This document shows positions 22,865-34,491 of a stretch of DNA of 64,000 bases, piece after piece. The stretch is from Saturnia japonica (taxonomy: Eukaryota > Arthropoda > Insecta > Lepidoptera > Saturniidae). Every line of letters begins with the position of its first letter. The stretch's first letter is position 1. The DNA is taken from positions 13,101,413 to 13,165,412 of the forward strand of contig CM065320.1 in NCBI GenBank assembly GCA_033032175.1, read 5' to 3'. The notes below the pieces were generated by a model that was not told the DNA's origin, did no database searches, and saw nothing but the letters and a program-made list of their open reading frames with translations. Both the position numbers and the translations under genes were made by a program.

Positions 22865-23135
22865 ACATTTTTTGCACCCATTTAGGTATTGGATTTTAAA
22901 AATACGTCTTTTTTACATTTTAACTGAATTTCTATATACAAATTTTCATAATCTTTAAAACGGACGGCTTTTCAAACAAACGTTGCTTCTCCTTACCTCA
23001 ACCTTAACTGTTGAATTTTCAAAACCCTTCCTAGTGCTTACGTATAAAAGGAATCTGCGTTCAAATTTTCACGGTCCTACCCGGAGTAGCTTGGGCTGTG
23101 CATTGATATTCAGTTAGTGAGTTGTACATTTATCA
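22865..23135 (+). repeat. Dispersed repeat family P, copy 2
   Basis: TTGAATTTTCAAAACCCTTCC, TAGTGCTTACG, GCTTGGGCTGTGCATTGATA and TTCAGTTAGTGAGT follow the same order as 8655-8880. Confidence 0.5.
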
Positions 23136-23140
23136 TTATA

Positions 23141-23587
23141 CTATAGCTGTGCCCGTGGCTTCGCTCACGTAGACTACAGAATTCCCGCGCGAATCTTGCT
23201 TCCCCGCTCCCGGCTATTTTAAAGACAAAAATGCTTATTGTGTGTGTTCCTTAGAAGATAAATATATACTCTCCCGGACTTTTTTGTAGGCTTTTAAATG
23301 CCTATAATTATGTAGTACATTAATTCGCTATATCTCTTATGGTTTACTCAGCATGAGCCATTTAAGCGTCCAAATTGATTCCCCATGACCAGTTTTTTTT
23401 TATTTGTGGGGAACCGTAATTATTTTTCTAAAATAAAAGTAGCCTAAGTTACTCTCTATAAATTCAGCTATCTATCAGTGAAAGCGCAGTCAAAATAGGT
23501 CTAACCGTTTCCGAGATTACCTGGAACAAACAGACAGACAGACACACAAAATTTTTAAAAATGGGCTTTTTGTTATAGGTATCGTAT
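23141..23587 (+). repeat. Dispersed repeat family C, copy 1
   Basis: It opens CTATAGCTGTGCCCGTGGCT and TCGCTCACGTAGAC, and ends with CCGTTTCCGAGATTACCTGG, a CAGACAGACAGA run and TTATAGGTATCGTAT. It is nearly collinear with the reverse complement of 49521-49945. The 3' CAGACA motif and 'GTTTCCGAGATTA' words are typical of RTE-type ends. It is non-coding. Confidence 0.7.
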
Positions 23588-23844
23588 TTACTTTCATATG
23601 CATTTAGTAAAAAACTGTTATTTTAACATTACAAGCGGACACTTCAATTTTATTAATTGTATAGATTAATACGTGAAGCAAAAGCTTTCTACCCCTTTTA
23701 CCCCTCTAAGCGTATTGCGTGCACGGAAGACTGAGATTTGGCATGGTTAAAGTTTATATAGAGAAGGAGTGCAGAAAGCTAAAATTTATCTATAATATCT
23801 CTTACTAATATATTAAATAAAATAAATTAATACTTCGAATCCTA

Positions 23845-23945
23845 ACCGACCAGTGCCATGGAAATTAGACTTCCCAAAATATTGAAATTGTCACTCAACG
23901 AAAAGTGACAGCAAGTACTGTAGATAATAAATATTCACTGTTTAA
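23845..23945 (+). repeat. Two-copy repeat family M, copy 1
   Basis: CCAGTGCCATGGAAATTAGAC, CCCAAAATATTGAAATTGTC and GTGACAGCAAGTA align with 56620-56700. Neither coding nor tRNA-like; class unknown. Confidence 0.55.
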
Positions 23946-24640
23946 GTTCATGAATACTGCAAATGTCAAACAGAAATTAATAGTCTATGATCAAAAAGCC
24001 GCTGGTCGAATTTCGATCTTATGGCGAACGCTAGTATAAATAGATATACTGTTCAAAGACTGAGTTATTTATTTCATTACTTAAAATTTATTGATGCTCA
24101 ATGTTTGATAATTTAGTACAATTATAAGAGAAAGGGTAATTCAACCGGACCATATGAACAAGTCGATTAGAAAGCTTGCAACCTCACGATCGTAATTCGA
24201 ACAATTGGCAGCGAGCCCACTGCGACGCCAGCCAACGTAAGCCTGCTTTGAATACCCCTGACATTATGTCTACATGGTATCTAGGCGGTCTCTACACTTG
24301 GCATGTGTTTCGTAATCATATGATTCATTAGTAGGTGCACTGGCATGGATTTTGACTGCATCAAAACAATATTCATACATTACGAGAAGATTCTTGATAT
24401 TTCAGTATATATTTCTCAACGTTGTAACTTTCAGTGAAATATATAATAAGACTATCATTTCAACTCGCTAACAGTAAAGATATTTGTCTAAGTGAAATGA
24501 TTTTTCGATCACTGTATAATTTTGTGTCGAATCGGGATCAAAATTAAATATATAACTTTACTACCAGTTCGAAAAACATTTTAGTCATCGAAATCAACCA
24601 GCAAGATGTAGATGTAGCTTATAGATTATTTTTAACTTTT
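23946..24640. other. Mostly featureless
   Basis: A GC-richer stretch at about 24140-24330 contains a B-box-like GTAATTCGAACAA and GCGAGCCCACTGCGACGCC; it may be a worn SINE. The rest is AT-rich. Confidence 0.35.
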
Positions 24641-24644
24641 CGTT

Positions 24645-24870
24645 TATTAACTGTTTAAGTATTTTTTACAGTTCATTTTGATTTTTTGTGGATGTGAAAG
24701 TCAAGAGGCAAAGACGGAGTTACCCTTTCAACAATCAAACTTACTTTACATGATTCTTGAACTAATTGTAATGTAATAATGTACTTAGGAAGCTTATTGT
24801 GGAATCTAAAATAATTATAATTAAAAAAAATACTTTACTAAGTTTAAAAGAATAGTAAAGGGCAAAGGTA
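24645..24870 (-). pseudogene. Jockey/CR1-like LINE C-terminal remnant, copy 2
   Basis: CATGATTCTTGAACTAATTG and AATGTACTTAGGAAGCTTAT match the 18375-18430 part of copy 1 base for base in many places. It is short and without an intact frame. Confidence 0.5.
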
Positions 24871-25824
24871 CAGAGGAAGATATCCTATATGTTATTGCTA
24901 AATTTCATCAAAACATGTTTCTGCCTTCCAATCATATATTCGATTATCTCGCAGGAACGTGCTTTTGACCAGGATAAAAGGTCAAATTATGTATCCATTC
25001 ACAAGCAATTTAACAAAATATCAAGTTGTATTAAAATTTCTAACTGGTTTTATGTTATAAATAGATTTAAAAAATTCGATGTCAATAGTCTAATGATTGG
25101 CATAACGATTTTAAGTAAAAAGTATATTAATTTATTTATGTAGTAAGCTACTTTGGAAGTTAATTATATGTAAAAAAGCTTGTGCAATATTTGCTATGGC
25201 TGTACGTAATATTTATTTTAAAAAATATAGGTCCGAAAGTTAACTTATTCTTGCCTAAAGGATCTAAGTTCAAAATTCAATGAATACCTATAATATATAA
25301 AAAAAACAAGAAAACGATAAACAAAGAGAAAATAATAAATATTTTCTCCACAATCCGCATGGGGTTTACCCATTGCTAGTATTTACCTTAGTTTAATAAG
25401 TTTTCTTGTACGCAGTAGTAAGTCAGGATCATCTCAGGATCAGGTCATTTATCACTGTTTTTTAAAGAAAATATTCTGAGTATGGGAGGTACTTGGTACA
25501 AAAAGTGAAGGTACATACTTCAGTATTAGAGCACTATACCTCAAGATTTACGAGAATATATGTTGTCACAAATTATAGTGACCACAAATACTGAATTTGC
25601 AGGCAGTGACCATATCCACACTGTTGCGAATAATCCGAATGTACAAAAAAAATTTAATAAAGAAGTAAATTGGACTACATGTCTAAAGCTAATTTTTCAT
25701 CATAAATGCAGATTACTCGAAAGCTTATAAGTTCATCAGACTAACTACATATTTTTATGACTACAAACTGAATGGGCTTTATCAGAAATAAGCCAACGAC
25801 TGTTCAAATTATCATTATCATCCC
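24871..25824. other. AT-rich DNA, nothing recognised
   Basis: An 84-codon frame at 24889-25143 is Lys/Ile/Phe-rich, as expected by chance in such DNA. Confidence 0.4.
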
Positions 25825-26180
25825 GTAATCGCCTACTGCTGAGCTTCTTCTGAGTTAATCTCACCCAGGACTAGGCAACCCAACCACCCTCACACGCCTC
25901 GATTAAACATACGTGGCCAACAATCGGTTGACGCTTTATTCCACTTGCCGTCACTGCCAGGCAAAATATCCCGCCCTATACCATATTAGTTTTGTGATAG
26001 TCTTTCACGGCATTTCGAACCCGTTCTTGTATTTTGTATGGCACGCTTCATGACTCTGGGTGCCACTTGTATCTTACGCAAAACCTCAACTGTGAGCGTC
26101 GATTTCTTGGCACCATAATATATGACTATAGGCAGGACATATTGATTGCATAGTACGAATAATATCCACCAATAATACAT
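25825..26180 (-). pseudogene. RTE-like reverse transcriptase C-terminal fragment
   Basis: On the minus strand 26150-26040 reads NQYVLPIVIYYGAKKSTLT and then LRKIQVAPRVMKRA. This matches the conserved 'NQCVLPVMTYG.E.W.LT...KL.V.QRAMER' region of RTE/BovB-type retrotransposons. Further on, DGKWNKAS and GW/RVVGLPSPG-like words with frame changes echo the DGRW...RGRP.RW tail. It is broken by stops and shifts, and only the 3' part of the ORF is present. Confidence 0.7.
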
Positions 26181-26204
26181 AATTTATTACTAGAAGTTAT
26201 AGTC

Positions 26205-26440
26205 AGACGGGGTGATAGGTATATAAGTTTATTCATAAATATACATGTACAAGTAATTTTATAACAGTTATACACAACCGATTTATCTGAAATTTTGCAT
26301 ACAGGTTTACTTTGAATGACAATACATGGATTGCTATGAGACATATCTCCAAATCCAATATGGCGGATACCCAAAGATAGTGGACCAGTTATTTTATACA
26401 CCCCCATGATAAAGGTATCAAATGAAAGTGCTGCAAGCTT
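26205..26440. repeat. Dispersed repeat fragment (family Q)
   Basis: TTTGAATGACAATACATGGAT, ATCTCCAAATCCAATATGGC and GATAAAGGTATCAAATGAAA are words I associate with a common insect interspersed repeat. It is single-copy in this window, so the call rests on recognition. Confidence 0.4.
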
Positions 26441-26559
26441 TTAAAATTATTTGCATTAATATTATATTAGGTATAACTATGAATATTTATTTTTACAGTG
26501 ATTGTGCTAACATAGTGCCTATCTATATAAGTGAAATATTGAATGAAAGCTCGATTTTA

Positions 26560-26850
26560 AATAAAAAGTTTTAATTAATTATTATTTTTCAATTTAAGTT
26601 TAATGGGACCTAGTTACCGAAGTTGCAAGCTCACAACATTTTCTCCGAATTCGCAAACCGTCACGAATAAAATGCGTCGCGCTCTACACGACCCCCGAGT
26701 GTCGTTATCTTCGCCTGTGGCCCCAGCATATTTCAAATAAAACTATATTTATTACTTCTTACTCGTTCTGCCGTTCTGGTACTTGCACGAGTATTACACC
26801 CTTAATTTTTTATTAAAAGTTTTATGATTTAAAAAGGTTTAGGCGAAAAC
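26560..26850 (+). repeat. Two-copy repeat family F, copy 1
   Basis: CCCCGAGTGTCGTTATCTTCG, AAATAAAACTATATTTATTA, TCTGCCG and GGTACTTGCACGAG recur about 1.1 kb away at 27770-27950, in the same orientation. It is moderately diverged and of unknown class. Confidence 0.6.
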
Positions 26851-27639
26851 CATATCTATCTATAGAAATAAAAATAAAATGCTGTTCATTGGTAAGCACA
26901 TCACTTGAGATATCGGCTAGACCGATTTGTATTTTTTTAAATCTTATTTTATAAATGCCAATAATGTTTCAGGGAAACCAATTTCATAACCTATTATTAC
27001 TTTTCGATATTTTTTTGGACTCACCCCATAACTTATGTTTAGAACGACTTTTTTGTTTTGTTCATTATGGCCCTGGAAAAGGTTTCAAGAATAAAATCGA
27101 AGTAGGTGACGCTGTGGTCGAGTTATCGACTAGTGGAAAGACTAGAACAACGTCTACAGATAGTTAAATACAAACTCGTTTACTATCTAACTATATATGA
27201 CTTAATATGATCTTAATAAACTTCTAAATAACTTATACTGTAATTATAACAATGAGCATACTTGATACACGCATGTTCATAATATTTGCTTTTAATTGGT
27301 GTCACAAATTCATTCCCGTCAACATTTTATTTTTTATTTTCAGATCATTTTGATACCATTCATATAGTTTTCAACGCATACGCTATGTTCGAATACGTAT
27401 ATTCAGCGTTGTTAATTAATGAAATAGTACATTAGTGAATACTACAATTTTCCAGGAAGATTATTATGCAAAAATAACATTTCATATTATCTTTGTTTTG
27501 GTTCATTAGTAACTGGCATTTATTCTAGATAAAATAAAAAACAATTATATTAAACAAGAATTACAGTGAAGATATATCTTTTATGTTATAATAAAAAATT
27601 ATATTATAATAATTTTGTTAATAAATAAAATGAACCGTC
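26851..27639. other. Spacer between the two family F copies
   Basis: AT-rich. A 70-codon frame at 26955-27167 has no recognisable domain. No reverse transcriptase or integrase trace is seen, so the two F copies are not obviously LTRs of one element. Confidence 0.4.
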
Positions 27640-27950
27640 ATATATCAAGCAGTAAAAATAACCGAGCATAAAAGTAATAAAGTTTAGGTTGCAAGCAAAT
27701 AAATTCTACGTAACGTTAAATGTTACTTGGTGTTTAAAGTCATAACATTTACCCTACGTTTGCAATAAAACACATCAGAATCCTACGCAACATGGCCCGA
27801 GGGTGTCGTTATTTCGCCCGAGTTCCAAATAGGTATGTTTCATATAAAACTATATTTATAACTTCCTGCTCCCTCTGCCGCCCTAGTACTTGAACATTTT
27901 AAACATTATTTATTTGTGATTTAAGTAATTTAAGTTTAGGCCTTACTGTC
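27640..27950 (+). repeat. Two-copy repeat family F, copy 2
   Basis: GGCCCGAGGGTGTCGTTATTT, CATATAAAACTATATTTATAA, CTCTGCCGCCCTAGTACTTG and a final TTTAAGTTTAGGC match copy 1. Confidence 0.6.
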
Positions 27951-30220
27951 ACATAAAATGAGCATTGGAATTGGGAACACTTGTCAAAATAATAAATATA
28001 TCATTTATTAACTTTGTAAGGGTATTTTAGATTTCTGATTACTACAGATAATAAGAATGTATGACGTATGTGTAATTAGATAAATTTTGAGAACTAAATT
28101 AATTAAGCTTTAGTTAACATGTGTCAAAAAAATATATTTGTTGATTTACTAATTTATTTTAATTATACGGTACTAGTGTATGAGTTTAATATAAAGTGTA
28201 TTTTATAAATTATGTTAAAAATATTTTTCGTCGTACTGGTGAATTCGAAATTAGAATTACTATTAGAAATTACATTTCGTCAAAATAAGATTCATTTTTG
28301 TTTTATTATAAATAATATTATTCTAAATGTATATCCAATAAATCATAAAAAATATATTAAAAAAAATTACTTTTGTATTAAATTTCATGTAATGTTGTTC
28401 AAGGGACGTAAGAAGTAAAGTATATGTATTATGTATGTTATAAAAATGAACAATAATACAATATTAATGAAAAAAAACCTACTACTTAATAGACCCGAGT
28501 GGATTTTAGCGTACCCGCGTACGTCTAGTAAAATATAAAATGTAATAACTTTTTTAAGTTTCAATTTATCATGTGTTAACAAGAACATTTGTTACAGTCT
28601 CTTGATATGTAATTTTAGGAAAAAGGTTTGTAGATACCCTTATACGTATACGTTTTTCTGATGGCTGAATATTCTCCGAGTTGGTATTGAGTTATTTTCG
28701 CACCGAAATTTATGATTACGACTACCTGGAGTATTGTTCAGAAATAAATCAAATAGTGAACAAGTATGAGTTTTTTCAGACTTCACTAGACACACCTAAA
28801 CGAAATACAATATACTAACTTTGAATTAATATTAAAGTATTTTTTTTTATTTTTTTTTTAATTGACTACAATATTATTTGGGGTCAATTACGAGTTTTTA
28901 CTTTTTCTAATATGAACAACCATATCGTTTCTTACCGTGCTACTATAATATATATATATATATATGGTATTAATATCGAACGAAATAAGGGCCAGAAAAT
29001 ATCATGTCACTATTCCGAACACAAATTCCTCCACGTTCGAATGGCACTCTTAATTTTCGGTGTTTTGATCAGTCAATGTCTAATAAATACGCGGGTAATA
29101 AATAGTCGACAGTTTCAGATCAATCTTATCAATCAATCATGGTGATGTAACAAGTATTTCTTAATTACATTAAATAATTGGAAATCTATCTTAATACCAC
29201 ATAGGCATATAGGTAACGTGACGATGAATAAATTGATTTGCGTCATTACCCGAACACAGTAACGTCTACGATCTGCGATACGTCGTATAGTTACGTCATG
29301 AATAACGTTAACTTGGGAACTATTTAATTATTCCCTTGTTGTTCTGAGCAATTGTTTTCGGTTATGTTAAATTGACGGTTTCGCGTATTTCGTTCGGTTT
29401 GTAAATTTGATGGAATATGTACGCTTTAAGATTATTGTAACTGTTGTAATTATTGTTTAAAAATATATTGGCTTAGCTTTTTGTTTTTAATTTTTCTTTT
29501 GTACATAAATTTGATAAAAGTTGAATGCGTTTATAAATTACCTTTATAATCAAGTATAATGTGATGTGTATAATGTGTTTGTTTTTCTTTGACATTTATA
29601 AACAACAGGTAAAATTTAATTACAGATATTTAACAGCAGAACTAAACAAACTAAACAATAATGATTTACATAGATTTATTACTTTAAACTATAAATCATA
29701 GGAAGCTATTTAAACTGGGTTAAGTTAAAATAATGTTCATTTCAAAGCACCGATAAGTTAAATGCAAGATACTTAAATTTATGATTTTAAACGTATTAAT
29801 TATGTTAGGGAAGCTTCAGCTCCAATGTTTAGTCAAATAGTGTATTCGCGAATCTTCAAAAATATCGGAATGGTCTGCTTCATGACCTTAAAGCTTTTAC
29901 TAAGCTCTTTAAACCTATATTATACATAATATAAAATACAATACACGTCAACCATAATAACGTTTATGCAATATATAAAAAATGAACCAGAACCATTCTA
30001 CGCCGTCTGAGCTAGATTAGTTTTGATTGAAACTGACTATCCAAGAAATAAGCACAGCAAACCCTAGAGTAGTTTACCCACATATCCACTATTAGAAATG
30101 TCCAGATATATAATATAATTAGGCTTAAAGAAGTATGTAACTATAAAGATCTTGGAAATGAATATTGTGTAATAGTTTTTTTTATCACAAGTGAAAGAGA
30201 TTATTTTTATCGTTATTGGT
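27951..30220. other. AT-rich DNA with a short (TA)n tract
   Basis: A TA dinucleotide run lies near 28950-28967. Around 29215-29310 there are several ACGTC/GACGTA words. No gene or window-shared repeat is recognised. Confidence 0.4.
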
Positions 30221-30221
30221 T

Positions 30222-30395
30222 TAGCCTTGTGGTCACAATCTCACCCAATCTTAAGTGACGATGTGGCCCAAGATGGTAGCACGCTAAACCTAGTGGAAGA
30301 CTGCCTCTCAAGTGCAGCTGCCGGACCACACCTATTGGTGTTTGGTGAAAGATTTTCAACTTGTGGCTGGTAGCTAGCCTGGCGGGCAATAGTAA
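30222..30395 (-). mobile_element. tRNA-derived SINE, family T, 3' part
   Basis: Minus-strand reading from 30395 gives CGCCAGGCTAGCTACCAGCC, then AGTTGAAAATC, GGCAGCTGCACTTGAGAGGC and TAAGATTGGGTGAGATTGTG. The tRNA-like head is missing. It directly abuts an RTE tail at 30400. Confidence 0.65.
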
Positions 30396-30399
30396 AATA

Positions 30400-30660
30400 A
30401 TCATCATGCAACGAAAGAAGAAGTTGAGAAGTAATAGGTTGGCATGGTTAGGACATGTCATGAAGAGGGATGAAAGTCATATAACTGGAATATTTTTAAG
30501 ATGGATGGATATAGAAGTAGAGAAGACCGAAATAGGTATGGATGGACTGTGTGAGGAATGCTATGGGCGTATAAGGTGTAAATATTATGACAGTTAATAG
30601 AGGAGAGTGGAAGAAGAAAAAATTTTAGGCCGCTCCTACTTATCTTGAGTAAGACGAAGA
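30400..30660 (+). pseudogene. RTE-like LINE C-terminal tail
   Basis: It reads RLAWLGHVMKRDESH near 30435-30480, then RWMDIE, a degraded MDGLCEECYGRI block and EWKKKK near 30610. This matches the RTE tail motif (RLRWLGHV.RRDE...RW.DCV..D...EWKKK) and the copy at 7556. Several internal codons and one frame are lost. Confidence 0.7.
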
Positions 30661-31190
30661 AAATTTTCTTAGTAGTAGGATTTGACTACTTTTAAAGTAC
30701 CAAAGATTAAACCAACCGCGTTCCATTTAATTTAAAAATTCAAGATACTTTTATATTCCTTAATACAACCTGTTTTAGTAAAATATATTTAAAAATAAAC
30801 TAATAACAAAATAATAATATTTTTGCTCACTTATTCTTCTGTAATATTCAACGTAATATAAAATATTTTTATACGATCAATAATCTTATATTGAATCGCC
30901 TCTGTCGCATTTTATTCCCCACAGTAATACGTTTTCCCAATTCAGATTCTATAATAACTAGGAATATAATATTTTGGAAACTAGATTATAAATAGATACT
31001 ATTTTCAATAAATTATCTAGATACATTTTCCCGAATACCTATAGCAATTTTCTTTTATTTTTGGCTTAGATTGTTTGCTAGATTTGTTACGTAATGTGAA
31101 GAAGAGAGCTTTTATTTCTTATTATACTAACGATACTGTTCGGATAGCTTTCAGACTAAACTAAATTAGATTCGTATATTATATAGCGTA
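30661..31190. other. AT-rich DNA, nothing recognised
   Basis: No feature found. Confidence 0.4.
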
Positions 31191-31194
31191 TTCA

Positions 31195-31445
31195 GATACC
31201 GCGTCCATCGATGTAGGTTCGAATTCTTCAATAGGCCTGAGCGTTTAGTGAAGGAAAACAGGATGGTAGGCATTTTCTACAATGCCCGCTTTCCTAGTTA
31301 CCGCCCTCAATAAGAAAATCTCTCACCAAGCACATATAAATGTGTTCAGGCAGTTGCACTTGAAAGCAAGTTCCAGTGTTACTATCTTGAAACGCGTCGT
31401 TGCCTAATATCAGGTGAGATTATGGTCAAATGCTAAATCGATGTC
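31195..31445 (+). mobile_element. tRNA-derived SINE, family T, copy
   Basis: B-box-like GTAGGTTCGAATTCTTC near 31214, then GTTTAGTGAAGGAAAACAGG, CCCGCTTTCCTAGTTACCG, ACCAAGCACATATAAATGTG and AGGTGAGATTATGGTC. Moderately diverged. Confidence 0.65.
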
Positions 31446-31611
31446 GCTACATATGTAAACAAAATCTATGTTAATAAAATAAAATAAAAAAAAAAACTAT
31501 ATTGTATATACACTTTCTGAATTAAAAAGTTGACTTGAGATTTTGCCAAAATTTTCCTTATTTTTTTGAGCTCACGTAATTAATGGAAGACTTCTCATGA
31601 TATAAATATAT

Positions 31612-32167
31612 TATATTAATGTAATAAAGCGGAAGAGAATCTTTGTTTGTTTAAACACGCTAATCTTTGGAACTACTAGTCGGATTCAAAATCTTTTCAT
31701 GAGGAATAGTATTATAGACTATTTAACATTAGGCTACAACTCTCAGCTAGCCTTAAATATTGATTTTTGTTACGTAAATTGGAAGTCGTAGCCCTCCCGA
31801 ACTGCTTTATCCACGTGCGCTGGCGTAATCATCTTTATTGATACGGAAATACAATGTTCTAGAAAAATATTGGGTATAATAATAAGGTATTTTATGAAAA
31901 AAAATTAAAAAGCGATTTATGAGCATTATTATAGGCATGTAATGTTAATCCTTACGAAAACAGTTACTACATCATAAAGACCATTTTCTGGAGTTAAATT
32001 ATGCTCTTTATAGCGTTTTATTTGGATGTAGTTTAGGAGATAATGAAAAATTAAAATAATTTGTACTTTCGGGAAGAACAATAATTATGTTAGGTTACAC
32101 GGGGGCATTGGTGGCGCGTTGTTTATCGGATAAAATTAACACGGACGAAACCGTGGGCATAGCTAGT
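31612..32167 (+). mobile_element. Helitron-like element, family H2, copy 1
   Basis: The 5' part has AATAAAGCGGAAGAG, GTTTGTTTAAACACGCTAAT and CTACTAGTCGGATTC. The 3' end is GAAACCGTGGGCATAGCTAGT. It is collinear with the reverse complement of 47428-48056, and its 3' half matches 62128-62507. It lacks any helicase and is non-autonomous. Confidence 0.65.
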
Positions 32168-33812
32168 TTCTATATAAAGTACAAAGAAGAAAACTGATAC
32201 CAGAACAAACGTTAAGACATTATGTTATCATCTAATAACCGTGATGTGGCATATATAAGAGAGAAATATAATTTATGCAAATAATTAAATGATTGCTTTT
32301 TGTTCTTTAAGAGAGAAAACTTGTAAAACTATAGAGTAAAATGGAAATTATATGATCAGCTAATGCGGCAATGACGAAGCGTTTTCGCAGCGTAAACGAC
32401 CCAAAGCAACCGACCTAATATTTTGCCCAGTCACCACTATACCGGGACCGATTTCATTCTGAACAGGAGTTATGACTACGTGTACATTTATCTCTATAAC
32501 CTTACACAACATATATACCTATATTCATTTGCCTATACATCATATATTTACTGCCTGTAATATCTACTTCACCACTGCCACGAATTACCAGTCCACATTA
32601 ATTTAGATTGACAATCTTAATTGAACAATTTCTTAAAGTGACAAAAAACTTTTCATTAGACGAGTAAACAACTACTACGGAAGGCGTACCTTGGCTTTTT
32701 TCCCCCACCATAACAAATGATTATACCCTACCAAATAAATAAGGAAGCAAACCCACAAATTTTTTTAAACGTCTCTATCTATAAGAAATATTTTCATGAA
32801 AGCCTCTTATTACGATAAGAAATACGAGTTTTAATGACTTGCATTTAAAAAAAAGTTATATTATATAATTAAGCAATTAAGCAATAAATTTAATATGAAC
32901 TCCAATATAAATAAGAATAACCTTTAGTACCCATAACTTTACAACATCCCCTGTATAGGCAGTTCGACTCCATAATCTTTAAACCGGTTTGCAAGCGCGG
33001 AAGCTGGAATCTTTACCTTACTTTGAGTCTGTGGCTATAATTTTATCTAAATAACTACAATTTATTTAATATATGCATGTATAGATTATTTGTGTGTACC
33101 TACCACATTATAGAACGAGTTGAATTACTGTCTCGGCATAAACCAGTTCTGGTTTTTCGGAGCGTTTCAAAAATATATTTATGTTTTTTTTTTTAAATAC
33201 ATTTGAAAAAAAAAACCTACCTACTGGGATATTATCCGATTCGGTGGTAGTATTTTGATGTTCATAAGTGCCTTCTTAGGGCTAAAATTGATTAAAGAAC
33301 TTTTGATTTGAAGATATAGTGTTAACATATTTTCTTAATTAAATATTCAAATTGAGCGATATTTGAATGATATTTCCAGAGTTAAGCGCATGCTTTTGAG
33401 TTTTTTAATATTAGTATATTTTATATATAGTGATAACTTTATAATATTTAATATAGAATGTTACAAATGAACATATTTGACACTAATGAATTTGTACGTA
33501 ACATTTGTAATAAGTTAGATGAGTTTCACAAATTCTCGTGTATAATATCTGACAAACAAGGCTCGACATTGGCTGTCTTTAATTTGACATTCTCTGTCAT
33601 ATTTAAGCAACGAAGTGAATTCTGATTTAATGTAACATGCCATATGTACGGCTCAGTGCACACAACGAAAACATTCATTAGCATATTACAACAACATACC
33701 TATTTTTAAGGGTGTGTACATACGGATCAACTTTTACATCAATCTTGATTTTATCTGCCTAGTTTAATTAGATGTTATACACGTTTCAATACATTTTACC
33801 ATACTAACGCCC
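32168..33812. other. AT-rich DNA, nothing recognised
   Basis: No repeat shared within the window and no coding signal. Confidence 0.4.
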
Positions 33813-33817
33813 ACCAT

Positions 33818-33887
33818 ACACGCTATGGTCTACCTGCATAAGCCTTTTTCACAGGTAGTCAGTTCTCTCCGATAGACCGTAGCGTGT
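33818..33887. repeat. Hairpin-forming inverted repeat
   Basis: ACACGCTATGGTCTA (33818-33832) pairs with TAGACCGTAGCGTGT (33873-33887) over 15 bases with one mismatch and a 40-base loop. The flanks read GCCCACCAT on the left and GGGGCCGGC on the right. It resembles a tiny palindromic DNA element. Confidence 0.65.
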
Positions 33888-34282
33888 GGGGCCGGCTTAT
33901 AAATTACTAAAAATAACCGTACAGCTAAAGTCTGTTTATACGTACGTTTCAAAATGGGTCAATTTGATTGGAGAATCTCAATTGTCAACCACTTTGGTGC
34001 CCCTTTCACCACCTCATCCCCTACCTATTCAAATCTCCTCTCTTGCGCGCCCCGGGAAGAATACCTTTGCAGAAATAAACTATAAAGAAAATTAAAATTG
34101 TGAATCTAGTTGTTTCCAAGTATCCTGACCCTAAGCTCATCAAAACTGGTGAGAGATATTGAATTAGCCAACAATAATTTAGAAGTATCCCATTATATAG
34201 GTCACAAATTCTTTTTAGTATTTATATCTTCACTGGCACTCGAATTCTGGTTTTTCGCGATAATATTATAGTTCAGCGCGGG

Positions 34283-34443
34283 CGCGGGGTATTTAAAATC
34301 ACTTTTAGCAGAGCGTTTTTGTTTGAGAGAGTACTATGAAGCGTACACTGTCGTTTCGACTTGTTACAAGCGAGTTTATGACGCGACAACTAGGCGATGC
34401 GTTGAGAAAGCGACTGGGATGGGAACTAGGAAGGAATGTATAA
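34283..34443 (+). promoter_or_regulatory. Possible promoter with short ORF
   Basis: GCGGGCGCGGGG at about 34279 is followed by a TATA-like GTATTTAAAATC (34289-34300). Some 36 bases downstream of that an ATG at 34336 opens a 35-codon frame (MKRTLSFRLVTSEFM...), ending at 34443. The surroundings are AT-rich, so the GC-richer patch stands out. It could be a real short transcript or the end of an unrecognised element. Confidence 0.3.
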
Positions 34444-34446
34444 TGA

Positions 34447-34491
34447 GTGAATGAATCTATGTATGTATGCGTGAATGAATATATGTATCAA
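34447..34491 (+). repeat. Degenerate tandem repeat
   Basis: Two units of about 22 bases, GTGAATGAATCTATGTATG and GTGAATGAATATATGTATC, stand side by side, with a further worn unit after. Confidence 0.65.

Noticed and set aside
24889..25143. 84-codon plus-strand frame
   Set aside because: Ile/Lys/Asn/Phe-rich and unrecognised; length is unremarkable for this base composition.
26560..27950. LTR retrotransposon bounded by the two family F copies
   Set aside because: The copies are in direct orientation, but nothing between them resembles gag or pol, no primer-binding site was seen, and 1.1 kb is too short for an autonomous element.
28912..29145. 77-codon frame over the (TA)n tract
   Set aside because: It includes a YIYIYIYG run from the microsatellite, a typical artefact.
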